From positions 398,363,993-398,427,992 of the forward strand of contig NC_058520.1 of the NCBI RefSeq assembly GCF_904849725.1: a DNA stretch of 64,000 nucleotides, given 5' to 3'. This stretch comes from Hordeum vulgare subsp. vulgare. Lineage: Eukaryota > Streptophyta > Magnoliopsida > Poales > Poaceae. Below are positions 1-12,737 of this stretch, in pieces. The notes below the pieces were generated by a model, which made no database searches, was not told where the DNA came from, and worked only from the letters and a program-made list of their open reading frames with translations. How positions within the stretch are numbered: the stretch's first letter is position 1; each line of letters begins with the position of its first letter. Position numbers and translations under genes: made by a program.

Positions 1-387
1 GATTTTTTCTCGAATTATTGGGAATATATAGGCGAAAGACCTAGGGCAGAGGTGGCCCAGGGAGCCCACAAGCCTGGGAGGCGAGGGCCCCCCTGGCCAC
101 GGCTAGGGGGCTTGTGGGGTCCCTGGTGGCCCCTTGCCTTGGTTCTCAAGTTTCCCGATCTTCTTTTGTTCTGGAAAAAATCTTTTTGGAAGTTTCGTTC
201 CATTTGGACTCCGTTTAAAATCCTCCTCTGAAAGGGGTCAAAAACACGGGAAAAACAGGAACTCGCACTTGGCACTGAGTTAATAAGTTAGTCCCAAAAA
301 GATATAAAAGGCATACAAAACATCCAAAGTTTGACAGGATAATAACATGAAACCATCAAAAATTATTGATACGTTGGAGACGTATCA
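1..387 (-). mobile_element. Gypsy-type LTR, 5' part, running off the left edge
   Basis: On the minus strand this begins TGATACGTCTCCAACGTATC at 387 and reads leftward. It matches the LTR starts at 10,918 and 16,157, including the stretch 'GTGCCAAGTGCC' and the GC-rich block before a TATA-like 'CCTATATATTCCC'. The LTR start is at 387 and Angela-like internal sequence follows on the other side. It is therefore the 5' LTR of an element extending left, or a solo LTR, inserted into the Angela-like element. The far end is outside the window, so no TSD can be checked. Confidence 0.8.
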
Positions 388-2988
388 CATGTCTCAAACG
401 TTTCCAAAATGAGTGGGTACAAAGATCCATCAGCATGGAGCTCCTTCATGCATTTTATACCAATATAACTCAAGCGACAGTGGCACAAGTAAGTGGTACT
501 ATCATTACAACTTTGTATCTTTTGGCATCAATATTATGAACATGTGTATCACTACGATCGAGATTCAATAAACCATTGAAGGTATTTATTCAAGAAAATA
601 GAATAGCCATTATTTTCTTTAAATGAATAATCATATTGCAATAAACACGATCTAATCATGTTCATGCTCAACGCAAACACCAAATAACAATTATTTAGGT
701 TTAACACTAATCCCGATGGTAAAGGGAGCGTGCGATGTTTGATCACATCAACCTTGGAAACACTTCCAACACATATCGTCACCTCACCTTTAGCTAGTCT
801 CCGTTTATTCCGTAACTTTTATTTTGAGTTACTAACACTTAGCAACCGAACTGGTATCTAATACCCTCGTGCTACTAGGAGCACTAGTAAAGTACACATC
901 AATATCTGTTGACTTTGCGAGCCTTCTCATCTACCAAGTATCTAGGGTAGTTCCTCTTCAGTGACTACTCCCCTCATTACAGAAGCACTTAGTCTCGGGT
1001 TTGGGTTCAACCTTGGGTCTCTTCACTAGAGCAGCAACTCGTTTGTCGTTTCATGAATTATCCCTTCTTCCCCTTGCCCTTCTTGAAACTATTGGTTTTA
1101 CTAACCATCAACAATTGATTCTCCTACTTAATTTCTACTTTTGTGGTGTCAAACATCGCGAATAGCTCAAGGATCATTATAACTATCCTTGATCTGTTAT
1201 AGTTCATCACAAAGCTCTAGTAGCTTCGTGGCAGTGACTTTGGAGAACCATCACTATCTTATCTGGAAGATCAACTCCCACTCGATTCAAGCGATTGTAG
1301 CACTCATACAATCTGAGCACATGCTCAACGATTGAGCTTCTCTCCCTTACTTTGTAGACAAAGAATCTTGTCATAGGTCACATACCTCTCAACAAGGGCA
1401 CGAACATGAAATCCCAATTTCATCTCTTGGAACATCTCATATGTTTCCGTGACATTCAAAAACGTCTTCGACGCCTCAATTCTAAGTCGTTAAGCATTAC
1501 GCACTGAACTATCATGTAGTCATCAAAAACGTGTATGTCATATGTTCGCAACATCCAGAGATGACGCTCGAGGTTCAGCACACCGAGCGGTACATTAAGG
1601 ACATAAACCTTCTATGCAGCAATGAGGACAATCCTTGGTTTACGGACCCAGACCGCATAATTGTTACTCTCATCTTTCAACTAAATTTTCTCTAGGAACA
1701 TATCAAAAACAGTAGAGCTACAGCGCAAGCTACAACATAATTTGCAAATACCTTCTGACTATGTTCATGATAATTGAGTTTAGCTAATCATATTACTAAT
1801 AACTCCCACTCAAATAGACATCCCTCTAGTCATTCCAGTGGCGCATGATCCAAATCCACTAACTCAAGTCCGATCATCACGTGAGTTGAGTATAGTTTCA
1901 GTGGTGAACATCTCCATGTTGATCATATCAACTATATGATTCATGCTAGACCTTTCGGTCTCTTGTGTTCCGAGGCCATGTCTGTACATCCTAGGCTCAT
2001 CAAGTTTAACCCGAGTGTTCTACGTGTGCAATTGTTTTGCACCCGTTGTATGTGAACATTGATTCTATCACACCCGATCATCACATGGTGTCTCGAAACA
2101 ATGAACTGTCGCAACGGTACACAGTTGGGGAGAACACAATGTTATCTTGAAATTTTAGTGAGGGGTCAGCTTATAATGCTACCGTCGTTCTAAGAAAAAT
2201 GAGGTGCATATAAGGATTAACATCACATGCAAATCATAAGTGACATGATATGGCCATGAACTTGTGCTTCTTGATCTCCATCACCAAAGCACCGGCATGA
2301 TCTCCATCGTCACCCGCGCTGCACCATGATCTCCATCATCATGATCTTCAACATCGTGTCGCCATAGAGGTTGTTGCGCTATTTATGATATTACTACAAA
2401 AGCTACCACCTAGCGATATAGTAAAAGCATCTGCAAGCACAAACGTTATTTTAAAGACAATCCTATGGCTCCTGTCGGTTGCCGTAGCATCGACGTGCAA
2501 GTCGATATTTAACTATTACAACATGATCATCTCATACATCCAATATATCATATCATGTCATTGGCCATATCACATCACATGCATACCCTGGAAAAACAAG
2601 TTAGACGTCCTCTAATTTGTTGTTGCGTGTTTTACTTGGCTGCTATGGGTATCTAAGATGACCGCATCTTACTTATGCAAAGCCACAACGGTGATATGGA
2701 AATTTCTATTTAACCTTCTCCAAGGACAGCCTCGGTCAAATCCGATTCAACTAAAGTTGAAGAAACAGACACCCGCGAGTCATCTTTATGCAACAAGTTG
2801 CATGTCAGTCGATGAAACCGGTCTCTCGTAAGCGTACGAGTAAAGTTGGTCCGGGCCACTTCAATCCAACAATTCTGTCGAATCAAGAAAAGACTAAGGA
2901 GGGCAACAAATTGAAGATCAACGCCCACAAACTCTTTTGTGTTCTACTTGAGATATCATCTACGCATGAACCTAGCTCATGATGCCAC
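388..2988 (-). pseudogene. Angela/BARE-like Copia internal region with decayed gag
   Basis: This is antisense remnant of a Copia element. Directly left of the LTR at 2989, the minus strand reads TGGCATCATGAGCTAGG, in the primer-binding position, followed by a long untranslated leader. Around 930-1,110 the minus strand encodes a broken nucleocapsid-like stretch: a lysine-rich KKGKGKK-type run, then pieces resembling a CCHC knuckle ('HWKRN'), with stop codons between them. No open gag, protease, integrase or RT frame remains. The family assignment rests on recall of the abundant wheat Angela/BARE leader and gag sequence. It is cut at 387/388 by a Gypsy LTR. Confidence 0.7.
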
Positions 2989-4785
2989 TATTGGGGAACG
3001 TAGCATGGGAACAAAAAATAATCCTACGCACACGCAATACCTATCCATGGTGATGATCATCTACGAGCGGGGAGAGTGAATCTACATACCCTTGTAGATC
3101 ATTAAGCGAAAGCGTATATAACACGGTTGTTGTAGTGTCACATCTTTGTGATCCAAATCGCAGCCCGTCCCGCGATCTCATCAGGATCCGTCCCGCGATC
3201 CTATCAGGATCCATCCCGATCTAGTGCCAAACGGACGACACCTCCGCGTTCAGCACACTACAGCTCGATGACGATCCCCGCCTTCTTGAACCAGAAAGAT
3301 GGGCCGGAGAGGTATATGAGTTCTCCAACACGGCGGCGTAGTCGTGGTGGTGAACTAATCCAGCAGGGCTTCGCCTAAGCACCGCGGAACTAGACTAGAG
3401 GAGAAATAGATCTAGAGAGAAGTAGAGGGAGCACGTGTCAATTAGGGTTAGCCCTCATATCTAAAACCTCTAGTATATATAGGAGGAGGAGGGGAGAGGA
3501 TGAAGCCTTGGCCGCCACTCCAAGAAGGTTCGGCCGAGCCAACAAGGGAGGAATCCACCTCCCACAAGGGAAGTGGAATCCTATTAGGACTCCTTCCTAA
3601 TTTGGCCCTTTTGCCTTTTTTTCCTTTATCCTTTTCGCATGGGCCCTTGAGAGAGACTTAAGCCAGCCCACGAGGGGCTGGTCCACCTTCTCCCATAGCC
3701 CATGAGCCTCTTGGGTCGTCACACCCCTCCCGGTGCTACCCCGGTATGCTCCCGGCACTCCCGGTACACTACCGGTGAGCCCGAAACTTTTCCGGTGACC
3801 AAAACAGGACTTCCTATATATCATTTTTTACCTCTAGACCATTATGGAGCTCCTCGTGAAGTCCGGGATCTCATCCGGGACTCCGAACAACCTTCGATCA
3901 CCAACACCTATAACTCAACTATACCGAAACATCACTGAACCTTAAGTGTGCAGACCCTGCGGGTTCGAGAACTATGCAGACATGACCTCAGACACTCCCC
4001 GGTCAATAACCAATAGCGGGACCTGGATGTCCATATTGGCTCCTACATATTCTATGAAGATCTCTATCGGTTGAACCTCTATATCAAGGATTCAATTAAT
4101 CCCGTATGATGTTCCCTTTGTCCTTCGGTATGCTACTTGCCCGAGATTCGACCGTCGGTATCTCCATACCTAGTTCAATCTTGTTACCGACAAGTATCTT
4201 TACTCGTTCCGTAATACAAGATCCCGTGACCAACTCTTTAGTCACATTGCTTGCAAGGCTTATTGTGATGTTGTATTACCGAGTGGGCCCCAAGATACCT
4301 CTCCGTCCCACGGAGTGACAAATCCTAGTCTTGATCCATACCAACCCAATAGACACCTTTGGAGATACCTGTAGGGCACCTTTATAATCACCCAGTAACG
4401 TTGCCACGTTTCATACAGATAAGGTATTCCTCCGGTGTCCGGGAGTTGCAAGATCTCATGGTTATAGGAACAAATACATTGACATGCATAAAACAGTAGC
4501 AATAAACTGACACGATCATATGCTATGTTCATAGTTTGGGTCTTGTCCATCACATAATTATCCTAATGATGTGATCCCATTATCAAGTGACAACACTTGT
4601 CTATGGCCAGGAAACCTTGACCATCTTTGATCCCATTATCAAGGGACAGTGTGTTGTCTATGTATCCACACATGTATTTGAGTTTGCAATCAATACAATT
4701 CTAGCATCGATAATAAACGATTATTATGAACAAGGAAATATAATAATAACCAATTTATTATTGCCTCTAGGGCATATTTCCAACA
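2989..4785 (-). mobile_element. Angela/BARE-like Copia LTR (5' LTR of a minus-strand element)
   Basis: On the plus strand it starts TATTGGGGAACGTAGC, a one-base change from TGTTGGGG, and ends GGGCATATTTCCAACA. BARE-type LTRs have TGTTGG..CCAACA ends, and read TGTTGGAAATATGCCC on the coding strand, so this copy is minus. Family blocks present are 'CCTCCGCGTTCAGCACA', 'CTGCGGGTTCGAGAACTATG' and 'GAGTGGGCCCCAAGATACC'. The leader and degenerate gag continue leftward, so this is the 5' LTR. The right flank (4786 on) is a Gypsy LTR, which shows what it inserted into. Confidence 0.85.
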
Positions 4786-5254
4786 TTGTGTATGGACGTG
4801 ATGCCTATATAGACATGATCATTGTCGTGAATATCGCATAACTATCTACTTTTTTGTTAATTGCCCAAAAGTAATTTGTTTACCCACCGCATGCTATTTT
4901 TCATGAGAAATGCCATTAGGGGAAACTATGGCCCCTGGGTCTATTCACAACATATGTAAAAAAAACCTTCAATACCTTGCTGCCATTTACTTGTTTTTTT
5001 CTTGTTGTCTAAAATTATCTACACACCCCACTCGCTTGCAAATAACAAGAACAAGAGGATTGATAACCCTCTTGCCCGTGTTGGGTGCAAGTTATTTGTT
5101 CTTTTGTGTGCAGCCACTGAAGACGGTTGTGGTTGATATTCCTATTGGTTCGATAAATCTTGGTTTCATAACTGAGAGAAATACTTACCCATATTGTGAT
5201 GCGATAACCTCTTCCTCTTCACGGAAAACCCAACAGAGATCACAAGTATCAGCA
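4786..5254 (+). mobile_element. 3' portion of a Gypsy LTR, split by the Angela insertion
   Basis: This matches the 3' end of the LTR at 9,026-9,664 and part of 22,625-22,797. Shared text includes 'GACATGATCATTGTCGTG', 'CCCTCTTGCCCGTGTTGGG' and a terminal '...AAGTATCAGCA'. No primer site follows, so this looks like a 3' LTR or solo LTR end. Its 5' part would lie left of the Angela element and is not in the window. Confidence 0.7.
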
Positions 5255-6222
5255 ATGCGCAGAGGAGGCGTGTGGAGAAAGGAAGGCAATGATGGTGCAT
5301 GCCCGGCGCGCACGACAATCCTATGGCAAGCGTGCAGTTAGTAAGGAATCATGGGAGAAGTGTGTGCATATTGTCCCGTCATGGCTGCCACACTCACCTC
5401 TGGGCCCCACAGTTTGTCAGGCCCCGCGGCATTTCGACGCACGGTGTTTCGCGCTCAACGGGCTGAACGTGTGCACCACGGGCCAAGGGATACCGTCGGT
5501 CTAGTGGAACCAGTGTACCATGAACCATTACTGTCGGCCCATTCCATTATCTGAAGAAGGCCTAGTGTGGCAGGCGTCCCACTAGAGGACCATAATGATC
5601 ACCATGTGAGGCTTCAGCTCCGCGAAGACCTCTCTCTCTCTCTCTGAGAAGGGCCCACTAGACACGTGTCAACAAAAAAGGGGAGAAGCCTCGCGAGGTC
5701 GCCCCCACGAGGCTGCTTCCCGCGAAGCCTTCTACATAGAGAGGTCGCGCGGTGTTGATCAAACGATCATGTGCGTGCGAGGTGAGTGACGCACCAGGGC
5801 GATAGGAGCTGCAAGGACGGCACTAGCGGGCGCACACTCAAGAATCTTTCCCCTTTGTGATAAAAGGGCAGCGGGCAGCTGTCCCTCTTGAAGATGAGTC
5901 CCAAGACTTACCTCTTTTGTGCAAAGAGACCAGCATGATATTGGTCACCAGCGCACACGTCATCGGCGAGCTCACAAGCGTGTCATGGACGGTGGCTTTG
6001 CAGGACGAAGACAAATTTTGTCAGGGAGTACTGGAAGCTTGTCCCCCTTTGAATTGTCGCCCTATGGTTGCCCTTTTCCCGCCAACATTTTGGTAAGAGA
6101 GGCACGTGGCTAGGATAAGAAGGACAGACGACCACAGTAGAGAGGGGTCGAATGATTGAGCTCCCATACCCCCACCCCCCGAAAGAGTCTTCTTCTTACT
6201 CACAACTTGTGATATTGTGTAT
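5255..6222. other. Unassigned moderately GC-rich intergenic or old repeat sequence
   Basis: I recognise no gene here. The short open frames have no domain I know. It contains a (CT)n run at about 5,630-5,645 and phrases such as 'GAAGCCTCGCGAGGTCGCC' that suggest an old LTR fragment, but no termini are visible. The Gypsy LTR at 6,223 forms its right boundary. Confidence 0.4.
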
Positions 6223-7366
6223 TGATACGTCTTCAACGTATCTATAATTTTAAATTGTTCCCTGCTATTATATTATCGTCCTAAGAAAGTTTTTGGATCA
6301 TAATTCACCAATTTATATTATTTTTTAGCACTAACCTATTGACCTGGTGCCTAGTGCCAGTTGGTGTTTTCTGCGTGTTTTTTTACTTTTCAGGTTTACT
6401 GTACCAAACGAAGTCCAATTGCCCCGAAACTGTTTTATGATTTTTTTTATGGACCAAAAGAAGACCTAGAAGCTTCGACAAAAGGCCAGAAGCCACACGA
6501 GGGAGGCACAAGCAAACGGGGTGCGTCCAGGGGGTCGACGCGTCCTAATGGCTTGTCCCTCCCTGGTGGCCCTTCTGCCTCTCTTCTCTGGCCTATAAAT
6601 TCACATATATTCCAAAAACCCTGAATATCAGAGGGAAACACTCTTTTCCATCGTGGCGAGTCTCTGTTCGACGGCGATCCCATTTGGAGCTCCGTTCCGC
6701 CACCTAGCCGGAGGGTGATCGATCATACGGGGCCTCTTCATCAACGTTGATGCCCTCGTGATGATGTGTGAGTAGTTCACCATAGACCTACGGGTCCATA
6801 GTTAGTATCTATATGGATATCTCTCTATCTCTCTCTTGATCTTCAATACAATGGTCATCGCATCTTCGCTTTGATCTATCCGATGTATTTATTTTTGTAT
6901 GGTGTGTTTGTTGGGATCCGATTAATTGTGGGTTTATGTTCAGATTATTCATGAAAATTATTTTAGTCTTTTGTGAAATTATTATGATTTTCATTTGCAT
7001 GATCATCATAGCTTCATAAATCTCTCTAATCTATTGAACTGCTTTGGCCAAATAGTTTGGTATTTCTTCAGTGAGATAGGTGCGTTGTAGTGGATTCAAC
7101 CTGACGAGTTTCTATATCCCAGTGACAGAAGTTGACAAGTTGCGTCTTTGTGTTGTTTACACTAAGGATAAAACAATGGGGTTTATTCATATTGCTTGAG
7201 TTTAGTTTGTCTACATGATGTCATCGTTCTTCAAGCATTACTCCATTTGTCATGAACTTAATACATAGAGATGCAAGCATAGAAGCTATCTTGAAGTGGA
7301 GTAATAGTAGTAGGTGCAGGCAGGAGTCGTCATGTTTGCTTATGGATGAGATGCTTGTGTACACAT

Positions 7367-9025
7367 TGTTGGGAACGTCGTATGGGAAACAACAAAATTT
7401 CCTATGCTCACCAAGATCAATCTATGGAGATCAACAGCTATGAGAAGGGGGGTTCATCTACATACCCTTGTAGATCACTAAGACGAAGTGTTGAGAAACG
7501 CGGTTTATATAGTTGAACATATTTGCGATCCAATCATGAACCGTCCCGCTATCCAATCACAAACGACTGGACCAAGTGCTGAACGGATGACACCTCCGCG
7601 TTCAGCACACATACGACTCGATGACGCCTTCACCTCATCGATCTAGCGAGTGATGGTGAAGTAGTAGCTTGAGTTCTCCAGCAGCACGACGACATGGTGG
7701 TGGTGGTGGTAGAGCTATCCCGGCACGTCTTCATCAAGCGGTGCCGCGATAGAAGAGGAGAGAGAAACTACGAGAGAGAGAGAGAGAGAGAAGGGCAGCG
7801 TCATGTTTGTTTTAAGGTGTGGTTGCCCTCCCTCTCCTCTCGTATATAGGAGCGAGGGAGGAGGTTGGCGCCCAAGGGTTTCCCCTAGGGTGGGGCGGCG
7901 GCCACCTAGGTAGCTTGGCCCCCAAGTTGGGTGGGGCACCAGCCCACCTCCTTGGCCGCATGCGCCACCTCTCATAGCCCATGGGGCCCTCCAGGGCAGG
8001 TGGACCCCCCCCCCCCCCCCGCCCCTCACGATGGACCCCTGGAACCTCCTTCACAAAACAGGTAACTTTCCGGAACTTGAATACAAACTTCCCATATATC
8101 AATCTTTACCTCCACACCATTCTGAAGCTTCTCGTCATTTCCGGGATCTCATGCAGAACTCCGAACAACCTTTGGTCACCAACACAATAACTCAACTATA
8201 TTAATATTGTCATCGGACGTTAAGTGTGCAAATCATGTGGGTTTGAGAACTATGCAGACATGACCCAGACATCTCTACGAAGATCTATATCGGTCGAACC
8301 ACGATGTCAAGGATTCAGCTAAACCAGTATGCAGTTCCCTTTGTCCATCGGTATGTTACTTGCATGAGATTCGATCGTCGATATCCCCATACCTAGTTCA
8401 ATCTCATTACTGGAAAGTCTCTTTACTCGTCGCATAATACAAGATCCCATGACTAACTCCTTAGTCACATTGCTTGCAAGCTTATTGTGACGTTGTATTA
8501 CCGAGTGGGCCCCGAGATACCTCTCTCTCATACGGATTGACAAATCTCAGTCTTGATCCATGCCAACTCAACAAACACCCTCGAAGATACTTGTAGAGCA
8601 TCTTTATAATCACCCATTTACATTGTGAATTTTTATACACACAAGGCATTCCTCTCGTGTGAGTGAGTCGCATGATCTCATGGTCATTGAACATATACAT
8701 TGACATGCAGAAAGCAATAGTAGCAAACTTGATACGATCAAATGTTATGATTATGGTTTGGGTCTTGTCCATCACTTCATTCTCCTAACGATGTGTTCAC
8801 ATTATCAAATGAAAATGCATGTATATGGCTAGGAAGCCTTATCCATCTTTGATCAATGAGCTAGTACAGTAGAGGCTTACTAGGGACACTCTGTTGTCTA
8901 TGTATCCACACATGTATTTGGGTTTCCGATCAATACAATTATAGCATGGATAATAAATAATTATAATGAACAAGGAAATCTAATAATAACCACTTTATTA
9001 TTGCCTCTAGTACATATTTCGAACA
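7367..9025 (-). mobile_element. BARE/Angela-like solo LTR with a perfect TSD
   Basis: The sequence starts TGTTGGGAACGTCG and ends CATATTTCGAACA. It is flanked on both sides by CACAT (7,362-7,366 and 9,026-9,030), a perfect 5-bp target duplication. No internal domain is present, so it arose by recombination between two LTRs. By family convention it is oriented minus. It contains a (GA)n run at about 7,772-7,792 and a poly-C run at about 8,006-8,021. Confidence 0.9.
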
Positions 9026-9240
9026 CACATGATCATTGCCGTGAAAATCGCATAACTATCCGCTTTTCTGTCAATTGCCCAACAGTAATTTGTTAACCAC
9101 CATATGTTGCTTTCATGAGAGATGCCACTAGAGAACACTATGGACCCCGGGTCTATTCACTTATATATTCACAAAACTTCTATTTTCCTTGCTGATCTTA
9201 TGTGTCTTTTATTTTATTTTTCAATTTACAATTCATTGTA

Positions 9241-9410
9241 GAGAATCGCGATTCTGAATCGGATCGGAGCCCCATTAGTAGAATCGTGAATCGTAGAATC
9301 ATAGCTATCAGGATCGTAGAAACTTAGATTCTATGAGCAAAATCGTAAAATCGGAGGGGCTAGTTCGGATCGTAAAGTCGTAGGATTCTAAGACTTGAGT
9401 CGCGATTCTG
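9241..9410. repeat. 170-bp insertion rich in GATTCT/AATCG motifs
   Basis: This segment is absent from the related LTR fragment at 4,786-5,254. It starts GAGAATCGCGATTCTG and ends GAGTCGCGATTCTG, so its ends are near-palindromic and related to each other. Inside, short words such as 'AATCGTAG' and 'GATTCTA' recur. It may be a small MITE or an expanded simple repeat. I could not find a convincing TSD. Confidence 0.5.
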
Positions 9411-9675
9411 TTAACTTTGTCTACAATTATCTACACACCTCATTTGCTTGCAAATAACGACATCAAGGGTATTGACAACCCTCTTGCCCGTGTTGGGTGC
9501 AAGTTATTTGCTCTTTTGTGTGAAACCGCTGAATACGGTTGAGGATTGATATTCCTATTGGTTCTATAAACCTTGGTTTCTTAACAGAGGCCAATACTTA
9601 CCCCTATTGCACTGCAATTACACGTTCATCTTCACAGAAAACCCAACGCAGATCGCAAGTATCAAGAAGGATTTG

Positions 9676-9693
9676 TGGCACCGTTACCGGGGA
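9676..9693 (+). promoter_or_regulatory. Primer binding site (tRNA-Asp type) of the host Gypsy element
   Basis: TGGCACCGTTACCGGGGA lies 11 bp after the 5' LTR end. It is nearly complementary to the 3' end of plant tRNA-Asp, the usual primer for this group of cereal Gypsy elements. It fixes the LTR boundary and the plus orientation. Confidence 0.85.
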
Positions 9694-9884
9694 ATATCAT
9701 CACCAACTATCAAGTAGCTTCACATAAATTATCATTCACTTTTTATTCTTTTTCTTTTCTCTTATATTTTGCTTGATTCAAAAAAAATCAAAAATACAAA
9801 AATATTTATCTTTGTTTCTCACTAGTTTGCTTCTTTGCTCTCTAGTATACTTGTTGTGCTTGCTATTTTGCTTGCTCGGTCACC

Positions 9885-10917
9885 ATGTCTCAAGATACTA
9901 CTAAGTTGTCTGACTTATCAAATACTAATAATAATGATTTTATTAGTCTTCCTATACCAGCCTCCACTAGTGCGGAGGCTTTTGATATTAATGATGTATT
10001 GCTGAATCTTGTCATGAAAGAACAATTTTCGGGAAGTCCTAATGAGGATCATGCTGCTTATCTTAATACTTTTGTTGAAATTTGTGATATTCAAAAGAAA
10101 AAGGACATGTATGATGATATTTTGGAATTAAATTTTTTTCCTTTTTCACTAAGAGATAAAGCTAAGGTTTGGTTTTCATCTTTACAACGTAATAGTATTG
10201 CAACATGGGATAAGTGTAAAGATGTTTTATTGGCAAGTATTTTCCTCCTGCTAAGATCATCTCCCTTTGAAATCAAATAATGGATTTTAAACAACATAAT
10301 CACGAATATTCTCCACTAGCTTGGGAGAGGATTAAATTAATGATTACAAATCGCCCTACGCATGGTTTAAACTTGTGGATGATTATCCAAAACTTCTATG
10401 TTGGACTAAACTTTATATCCAGAAATCTTCTAGATTCTGCGCAGGTGGTACCTTCATGGCGGTGACCTGAGGAGAGTGAACCAAACTTCTGGTCAACATC
10501 ACGGTCAACTATTCTCAATGTCATACCGAGAGATCTCCAACTAGTAAGAAGGTAAATTCTGTTAAGGAAATAGCTACTTTGAGTGAAAAATGGATGCTCT
10601 TATGAATTTGGTTGCTAATAGAAATGCTCATGTTGATCCTAATGACATGCCATTGTCTACTTTTATTGACCAAAATTATAATGTCATTTATGTGAATTTT
10701 ATGTTGCAAAATAATTTTAACAACAATGCCTATAGGGGTAATTTCAATGCTAGGCCATATCCCGGTAATCCTTCTAGTGGTTAGGACAACTCTTATGGCA
10801 ATCCTTATGGAAATTATTATACCAATAATACTAACTTATCCTGTGATATCTAAAACACCATTAAAGAATTAATTAATTCTCAAAAAAAATCAATACTATG
10901 GTAGAGGAAAAGCTGCA
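9885..10917 (+). pseudogene. Gypsy gag, first part (interrupted)
   Basis: The ATG at 9,885 opens a 131-residue frame beginning MSQDTTKLSDLS. It resembles cereal Gypsy Gag N-termini, with 'FPFSLRDKAKVWFSSL' typical of the retrotransposon gag domain. A frameshift near 10,240 ends the frame. The homology continues in another frame with a 'LAWERIKLMITNRPTHGLNLW' stretch, then a further shift near 10,440, and a Trp-to-stop TAG near 10,782. The gene is cut at 10,917 by a second Gypsy element and resumes at 17,705. Gag would form virus-like particles, but this copy is inactive. Confidence 0.8.
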
Positions 10918-12458
10918 TGATATGTCTCCAACGTATCTATAATTTTTGATGGTTTCATGCTATTATCTTGTCAAACTTTGGATGTTTTGTATGCCTTTTA
11001 TATATTTTTTGGGACTAACCTATTAACTCAGTGCCAAGTGCCAGTTCCTGTTTTTTCCATGTTTTTGACCCTTTTAAACAGAGTCCAAACGGAATAAAAC
11101 TTCCAAAAATATTTTTTCCGAAACAAAAGACGATCGGGAGACTTGAGAACCAAGGCAGAGGGTCACCAGGGACCCCACAAGCCCTCATGGCGCGGCCAGG
11201 GGGCCCGTGCCTCCCAGGCTTATGGGCTCCCTGGGCCTCCTCTGCCCTAGCTCCTTCGCCTATATGTTCCCTAAAATCCGAGAAAAAATCAAGAGAGACA
11301 CGAAAATACTTTTCCGCCGCCGCAAGCTTCTGTCTCCGCAAGATCCCATCTGGGGCACGTTCTGGTGCCCTGTCGGAGGGGGGATTGGATACGGAGGGCT
11401 TCTTCATCAACACCATGACCTCTCTGATGATGCGTGAGTAGTTCACCATAGACCTTCGGGTCCATAGCTAGTAGCTAGATGGCTTCTTCTCTCTCTTGGA
11501 TCTTCAATACAAAGTTCTCCATGATCTTCTTGGAGATCTATCCGATGTAATCTTCTTTTGCGGTGTGTTTGTCGAGATCCGATAATTGTGGATTTATGAT
11601 CAGGTTATCTATGAATCTTATTTGAGTTTCTTCTGATCTATTATATGCATGATTTCATATCCTTGTAATTCTCTTCGAGTTGTGGGTTTTGTTTGGCCAA
11701 CTTGATCTATGATTCTTGCAATGGGAGAAGTGCTTGGTTTTGGGTTCATACCGTGCGGTGACCTCACCAAGTGGCAGAAGGGGTAGCGAGGCACGCATCG
11801 TGTTGTTTCCATCAAGGGTAAAAAGATGGGGTTTTCATCATTGGTTTGAGTTTATCCCTCTACATCATGTCATATTGCTTAAGGCGTTACTCTGTTCGTC
11901 ATGAACTCAATACACCAGATGCATGCTGGATAGTGGTCTATGTGTGGAGTAATAGTAGTACATGCAGAAAGTATCGGTATACTTGTCTCGGACGTGATGC
12001 CTATATGTATGATCATTGCCTTAGATATCGTCATGACTTTGCGCGGTTCTATCAATTTCTCGACAGTAATTTGTTCACCCACCGTAATATTTGCTATTTT
12101 GAGAAAAGCCTCTAGTGAACACTATGGCCCCCGGGTCTACTTCACATCATATTTTCAGCCTTACACTTTTACTTCGTTGCACTTTCCACTTTCAGATCTC
12201 ACTTTGCAATCAATCTTGAAGGGATTGACAACCCCTTTATAGCGTTGAGTGCAAGCTCTTTTGTGTTTGCACAGGTACTCTGGACTTGACGCGATTCTCC
12301 TACTGGATTGATACCTTGGTTCTCAAACTGAGGGAAATACTTAATGCGCCTGTGCTGCATCACCCTTTCCTCTTCAAGGGAAAAACCAGCGCAAGCCAAG
12401 TCTCCGTCAACGTGCCAATTTCTCGCGCTATTGTCTGTTGCCGTAGCAGAAGAATTTC

Positions 12459-12476
12459 TGGTGCCATTGCCGGGAA
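12459..12476 (+). promoter_or_regulatory. Primer binding site of the nested Gypsy element
   Basis: TGGTGCCATTGCCGGGAA lies 10 bp after the 5' LTR. It is a slightly mutated version of the tRNA-Asp-complementary site also seen at 9,676, and it supports the plus orientation. Confidence 0.75.
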
Positions 12477-12737
12477 GGATCAAGTCAAGAACTCATCCAA
12501 GTAAGTGTCGCAAACTCATCTCTTGCATTTACCTTTTTGCCTCTCGTTTTCCTCTCCCCCACTTCTGAAAAACAAAAATTTACAAAAAATATTTGCCTTT
12601 TTCGTTTGCCTTTTTTGTTTGCCCTTTTCTTCATTTGCCTTTTTTCGTTCTCCCTTTCTTTCGCTTTCTTTCTATTTGCTGGTGTTGCCATGTGCCTTCA
12701 ATATGCTTGCATCTTTGCTTGCTGAAAATCTATTGAT

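Larger units (their letters stand above)
6223..9664 (+). mobile_element. 5' LTR of the host Gypsy element (split by a solo LTR)
   Basis: The LTR begins TGATACGTCTTCAACG at 6,223 and ends ...CAAGTATCA at 9,664, just before a tRNA-Asp-type primer site. Its counterpart is the truncated 3' LTR at 21,538. A BARE-like solo LTR occupies 7,367-9,025 inside it, so the LTR itself is 6,223-7,366 plus 9,026-9,664, about 1.8 kb. A further small insertion lies at 9,241-9,410. The 5 bp before the LTR are TGTAT; the matching right TSD is lost because the 3' LTR is truncated. Confidence 0.8.
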
